A DNA stretch of 8,942 bases. It comes from an uncultured Collinsella sp. Its GTDB lineage: Bacteria > Actinomycetota > Coriobacteriia > Coriobacteriales > Coriobacteriaceae. Below, piece after piece: positions 5,687 to 8,942 of this stretch (its first letter is position 1; the number at the start of each line of letters is the position of its first letter). The notes beneath the pieces are model-generated. The model was not told the origin of the DNA, did not search any database, and saw nothing but the letters and a program-made list of their open reading frames with translations. The position numbers and the translations under genes are program-made. The stretch spans positions 1 through 8,942 of the forward strand of contig UQNC01000062.1 of assembly GCA_900542175.1 (NCBI GenBank), written 5' to 3'.

Positions 5687-5692
5687 TATAGA
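5687..5692 (+). promoter_or_regulatory. Candidate -10 element of the transporter operon
   Basis: TATAGA lies 32 bp before the ATPase start codon and predicts transcription from about 5698. No TTGACA-like -35 exists 16-18 bp upstream (TAGCCG or GTAGCC there), as expected for an activator-dependent promoter. The direct repeat ending at 5651 would sit at roughly -47 to -68. Confidence 0.35.
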
Positions 5693-5724
5693 TGCCGTAG
5701 ACTAATCGCAAGAAAGGACTCGGT

Positions 5725-6510
5725 ATGCAAACCACGCACATGGCGACCCCGGTACTGGAGGTCGCGCATCTCGAAAAGGTATATGGAGCGCTGGGCAACG
5801 TGACCCGCGCGCTCAACGACGTCAGCTTTACCGTCAACCGCGGCGAATTTGTTGGCATCATGGGCGCCTCGGGCTCGGGTAAGTCGACGCTGCTCAACTG
5901 CGTGTCGACCATCGATAGCGCCACGAGCGGCACCATTCGCATCAACGGCCAGGATGTGACGCGCATGAAGCAGGCCAAGCTTTCGCAGTTCCGCCGCGAG
6001 GAGCTGGGCTTTATCTTCCAGGACTCCAACTTGCTCGATACGCTCACGGCGCGCGAGAACATCGCCCTGCCGCTCACCATCGCCCGCACAAACTCGGCAG
6101 AGATCTCGACCCGCGTGCAGGACGTGGCCGCGCGCCTGTCCATTAGCCAGGTGCTCGACAAGTATCCCTACCAGATGTCCGGCGGCCAGCAGCAGCGCGT
6201 TGCCGCGGCTCGCGCGCTCGTCACCGACCCCACCATGATCATGGCCGACGAGCCCACCGGCGCCCTCGATTCCAAGAGCGCCCGCCTGCTGCTCGAGAGC
6301 CTAGAGGCCCTCAACCGCCGCCTGCGCGCCACGGTGCTCATGGTCACGCACGACAGCTTTGCTGCCAGCTACACGAGCCGTGTGCTGTTTATTCGTGACG
6401 GCAAGATCTTCACCGAGCTGCGCCGCGGCGACACCGACCGCCGAGAGTTCTTCGACCGCATTATGGAGGTCGTTGCCATGATGGGCGGTGAGGGCTCCGA
6501 TGCTCTGTAA
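5725..6510 (+). CDS. ABC transporter ATP-binding protein, BceA-like
   Basis: A 261-aa cytoplasmic ATPase of the MacB/LolD/BceA group that energises the membrane protein encoded next. All nucleotide-binding motifs are present: Walker A GASGSGKST (47-55), Q-loop Gln99 in FIFQD, signature MSGGQQQR (151-158, Met for the usual Leu), Walker B MIMADEPTG (171-179) with catalytic Glu176, D-loop GALD (179-182) and His209 in VTHD. A start at 5725 has AAAGGA six bases upstream; an ATG at 5740 is a less likely alternative. The gene overlaps the permease start by 11 bases, so translation is likely coupled. Members with such a permease usually expel or protect against peptide antibiotics such as bacitracin; that role is family knowledge, and the substrate here is unknown. 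Confidence 0.94.
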   Translation: MQTTHMATPVLEVAHLEKVYGALGNVTRALNDVSFTVNRGEFVGIMGASGSGKSTLLNCVSTIDSATSGTIRINGQDVTRMKQAKLSQFRREELGFIFQDSNLLDTLTARENIALPLTIARTNSAEISTRVQDVAARLSISQVLDKYPYQMSGGQQQRVAAARALVTDPTMIMADEPTGALDSKSARLLLESLEALNRRLRATVLMVTHDSFAASYTSRVLFIRDGKIFTELRRGDTDRREFFDRIMEVVAMMGGEGSDAL

Positions 6511-8737
6511 ACTCGCTTGGGGCAACGTCCGCCGCGCCGGCCGCGATTACCTTGTCTACTTGCTGACGCTCACCCTGGGTGCCACGGTCTTCTATGCCTT
6601 CAATACCGTCTCGATGCAGGTCGACATTGCCGGCATCAAGGAGGAGGGACTGTCCGAGCTCGTGGGCAGCATGCTCGGCTACCTGACGTACTTTTTGGCC
6701 GGCGTCATGGCCTTTTTGATGGTGTATGCCAACAACTTCATCATGAAGCGCCGCAAAAAGGAGTTCGGCCTGTACCAGGTGCTCGGCATGCGCCGCGGGC
6801 GCGTCGCCACGATCATGGCGCTCGAGACCGTATTTGTTTCGGTCGGCGCTTTTGTCGCTGGCATTGTGCTGGGCGTGGGGCTCTCCCAGCTCATGACATT
6901 CTTTACGGCCTCGCTCTTTAAGACGCAGATCGCCGATTTTCACTTCTTTTTCTCGGTGCATGCGTTCAACCTGACCCTTGCCTGCATGCTCGTGATGTTT
7001 GTGCTCACGCTGCTGCTGAACCTTCGCGCCGTGCGCCGCACCAGGCTCATCGAGCTTATGGGTGCCGAGCGTCGCAACGAGAGCATCAAGACGCGCAACC
7101 CCTGGATCGCGATTGCCATCTTTGTCGTGGGCGTGGTGCTGGTGGGCGTGGCCTGTTACCGTCTGCTGCGCGACGGGTTCCCGCTCACCGCGACGGAGGG
7201 TAAGCTGCAGGAGGCCATGAACCAGTTCGGTATCACCACGGCCATGGTTACGGTGGGTACCTTTGCCCTATTTTGGGGACTTTCGGGCATGCTCATCAAG
7301 CTGCTGCAGAGCCTGCGCAGCGTGTATTGGCGCGGCCTCAACATGTTTACCGTGCGCCAGCTTGCGGCCAAGGTCAACACGGTGTGCTTTTCGATGGGCG
7401 TTATCGCGATGATCCTGTTTCTGGCCATTACCTCGGTGACCTGCGGCATGTCGATCGCCAACGTGATGAACGAGAACCTGGAGCGCTATACGCCGGCGGA
7501 TATGTCGCAGACGTATATCTATTACGCGTCCGATAGGCTCGACTACTACAAGGAGTATGTCAATCCTTCCGAGGCCGATCGCATGGTGCTGGCAGACGCA
7601 ACGGTCGATTTGTACTCTGCATGGCACGGTGACCGTATCGATCCCGATAACGTTGCGGAAAGTATCAAGGGCAAGTCGGCAGATAATGGCAACGAGGCCG
7701 GAAAGAAGGTCAATATCGCCGATGTTGCCGGCGAGCATGTGCAGATTGATTCGTATCTGAGCTATACGCTTGGCGGCTCGGATCCTTCGGTGACGGCGGG
7801 CGAGATGTGCAAGGCCATGGGCGAAAAGCTCCCCAAGGCGCTCGAGGGTAGCAATGCCGATGATATGGGCCTGTTTGTGACGCCGGCGAGCCAGTACAAC
7901 AAACTGCGCCAGATGATGGGCGAGGAGCCGGTGAGCATTGGCCGCGACCAGTACTTGCTTACGTGTGATATGGGCGGCGAGTTGGGCGACCTGTACACTA
8001 AGTACATGGCTGGGGGCCATACCCTCACCTTGGGCGGACATACGCTCAAGCCCGCAACCGATAAGTCGGACGAGGACACGGCTGCCATCGCCAACTCGGC
8101 ACTCGGCAGCAATCCCGGTACCGTGGTCGTAGCCGACGAGCTGCTGTCCCAGCTTAACCTGCAGCCGTATTCCAGTAATCTGCTCGTTAACTACAAGCAG
8201 GGGATGGATGTGACCAAGGCAGACGAGAGCATTAAATACACCATGCTCGACAATCTGCTCGTTGACGGCAAGGAGCCGGGGTCGTGGGGAATCTTCATGA
8301 CACGCTCCGAGATCTATACGCAGGCGGCACAGATGAACGGCATGATTAGCTATCTAGCCATCTATATTGGCTTTGTACTGGTCGTTGCATGTGCGGCAAT
8401 TCTGTCGATCCAGCAGCTCTCCAATGTGGCCGACGGAAGCCGCAGCTATCGCGTGCTGGCGCAGATCGGCTGTGACGACCGCCAGATTCGCCATTCGGTG
8501 ATGGCGCAGCAAGCGGTGTTCTTCCTGTTCCCGCTGGCAGTGGGTCTGGCGCACTCCTTTGTGGCGCTCAAGGTGATCATCGAGCTGGTGAGCACGTTTG
8601 GCAACATGAGCATCGGCGGCACGGTGGGCCTTACCTGTGCGATTTTCCTGGCAGCCTACGGCGGCTACTTCCTGGTAACGCACCTCATGAGTACCGGCAT
8701 GGTGCGAGCCGCCATCGCCACCCGCTACAGCGAGTAG
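6500..8737 (+). CDS. ABC transporter permease, BceB-like (FtsX/MacB fold)
   Basis: A 745-aa integral membrane protein. Ten probable transmembrane helices are seen at about 18-36, 57-78, 108-130, 156-175, 202-220, 247-270, 296-318, 613-637, 668-690 and 706-728. Between helices 7 and 8 lies a hydrophilic domain of about 290 residues (320-612), the hallmark of BceB-type permeases, in which it contacts the antibiotic or the partner sensor kinase. Cytoplasmic FtsX-type coupling segments are visible around KKEFGLYQVLGMRRG (86-100) and near SRSYRVLAQIG (647-657). The ATG at 6500 is preceded by GAGGG at 6490-6494; a GTG at 6488 has no ribosome binding site. It overlaps the ATPase gene. No BceRS-type two-component genes are seen, and a terminator follows, so the regulator would have to be encoded elsewhere. 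Substrate unknown. Confidence 0.93.
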   Translation: MLCKLAWGNVRRAGRDYLVYLLTLTLGATVFYAFNTVSMQVDIAGIKEEGLSELVGSMLGYLTYFLAGVMAFLMVYANNFIMKRRKKEFGLYQVLGMRRGRVATIMALETVFVSVGAFVAGIVLGVGLSQLMTFFTASLFKTQIADFHFFFSVHAFNLTLACMLVMFVLTLLLNLRAVRRTRLIELMGAERRNESIKTRNPWIAIAIFVVGVVLVGVACYRLLRDGFPLTATEGKLQEAMNQFGITTAMVTVGTFALFWGLSGMLIKLLQSLRSVYWRGLNMFTVRQLAAKVNTVCFSMGVIAMILFLAITSVTCGMSIANVMNENLERYTPADMSQTYIYYASDRLDYYKEYVNPSEADRMVLADATVDLYSAWHGDRIDPDNVAESIKGKSADNGNEAGKKVNIADVAGEHVQIDSYLSYTLGGSDPSVTAGEMCKAMGEKLPKALEGSNADDMGLFVTPASQYNKLRQMMGEEPVSIGRDQYLLTCDMGGELGDLYTKYMAGGHTLTLGGHTLKPATDKSDEDTAAIANSALGSNPGTVVVADELLSQLNLQPYSSNLLVNYKQGMDVTKADESIKYTMLDNLLVDGKEPGSWGIFMTRSEIYTQAAQMNGMISYLAIYIGFVLVVACAAILSIQQLSNVADGSRSYRVLAQIGCDDRQIRHSVMAQQAVFFLFPLAVGLAHSFVALKVIIELVSTFGNMSIGGTVGLTCAIFLAAYGGYFLVTHLMSTGMVRAAIATRYSE

Positions 8738-8775
8738 CGAGCGGGCAAAACCGCCGCATAACCACAGCGAACAAA

Positions 8776-8815
8776 CGCCGCGAAGGAAGCCGGGCCCCCT
8801 TCGTGGCGGTTTTTT
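8776..8815 (+). terminator. Rho-independent terminator of the transporter operon
   Basis: An 11-bp stem CGCCGCGAAGG (8776-8786) pairs with CCTTCGTGGCG (8798-8808), including one G-U pair. It has an 11-nt GC-rich loop and is followed by GTTTTTT. An outer pairing GCGGGCAAAACCGCC (8741-8755) with 8805-8821 offers an alternative longer structure. It starts 39 nt after the permease stop. Confidence 0.88.
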
Positions 8816-8942
8816 GCCCGCCTGATGCATCTCAAAACTAAGTGAGTAGACTTTTTTGGATCTGTCGAGCACATTGCGGGTAGCGCCCAACAAAACCGAC
8901 GCTCCTATAAGTTGTCAAGAGGCAGTTTGCGGGAGCGCTCTC

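Noticed and set aside
7268..8041. A 257-codon open frame opposite the permease gene
   Set aside because: Antisense shadow of the permease with a histidine- and arginine-rich translation; no ribosome binding site or family features.
8822..8942. Gene start or RNA in the last 121 nt
   Set aside because: Only a CGCTCC/GGAGCG pairing with a long loop and a short word shared with the long repeat are visible; no start codon with ribosome binding site leads into an open frame that can be judged before the window ends.

Overview
The window reads as chromosomal DNA of a high-GC Gram-positive gut bacterium, most likely Collinsella or a close Coriobacteriia relative. This is inferred from strong GC preference at third codon positions, clear AGGAG-type ribosome binding sites, a DeoR-type regulator divergent from a class II aldolase, and general protein style. 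No rRNA, tRNA, CRISPR array, transposase or phage gene was seen, and the species call cannot be confirmed from this sequence alone.

Region 1 (1-2056) holds a DeoR/GlpR-type sugar-phosphate-responsive regulator on the minus strand. It is divergent from a class II (type B) ketose-bisphosphate aldolase on the plus strand, and 337 nt separate the two chosen start codons. Region 2 (2057-2379) has no gene. It carries a strong bidirectional terminator nested in a larger 29-nt-arm inverted repeat, followed by two degenerate copies of a segment of about 85 nt. Region 3 (2380-4370, minus strand) holds, in transcription order, two possible small ORFs (44 and 69 codons, weakly supported), an AraC-family regulator with an N-terminal cupin, and a HAD phosphatase of the phosphoglycolate-phosphatase type.

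Region 4 (4487-5476, minus strand) is a single gene joining an N-terminal NUDIX hydrolase domain to a C-terminal Vsr-type (very short patch repair) endonuclease domain through a charged, basic linker. Its best start is a TTG with a good ribosome binding site; the upstream ATG of the open frame lies inside a repeat. Region 5 (5509-5620) is that repeat, a nearly perfect long hairpin element. Region 6 (5621-8815, plus strand) is a two-gene ABC transporter operon of the BceAB type (ATPase plus ten-helix permease with a large extracellular domain). It is preceded by an 11-bp tandem direct repeat placed like an OmpR-family response-regulator box, and it ends at a strong Rho-independent terminator. 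No two-component system lies in the window. The last 120 nt hold no gene that can be supported.

The most interesting points are the NUDIX-Vsr fusion, which could pair nucleotide-pool cleaning with mismatch repair around 5-methylcytosine (a hypothesis), the long hairpin repeat in the vsr-bce intergenic region, and the candidate response-regulator box in front of the transporter.
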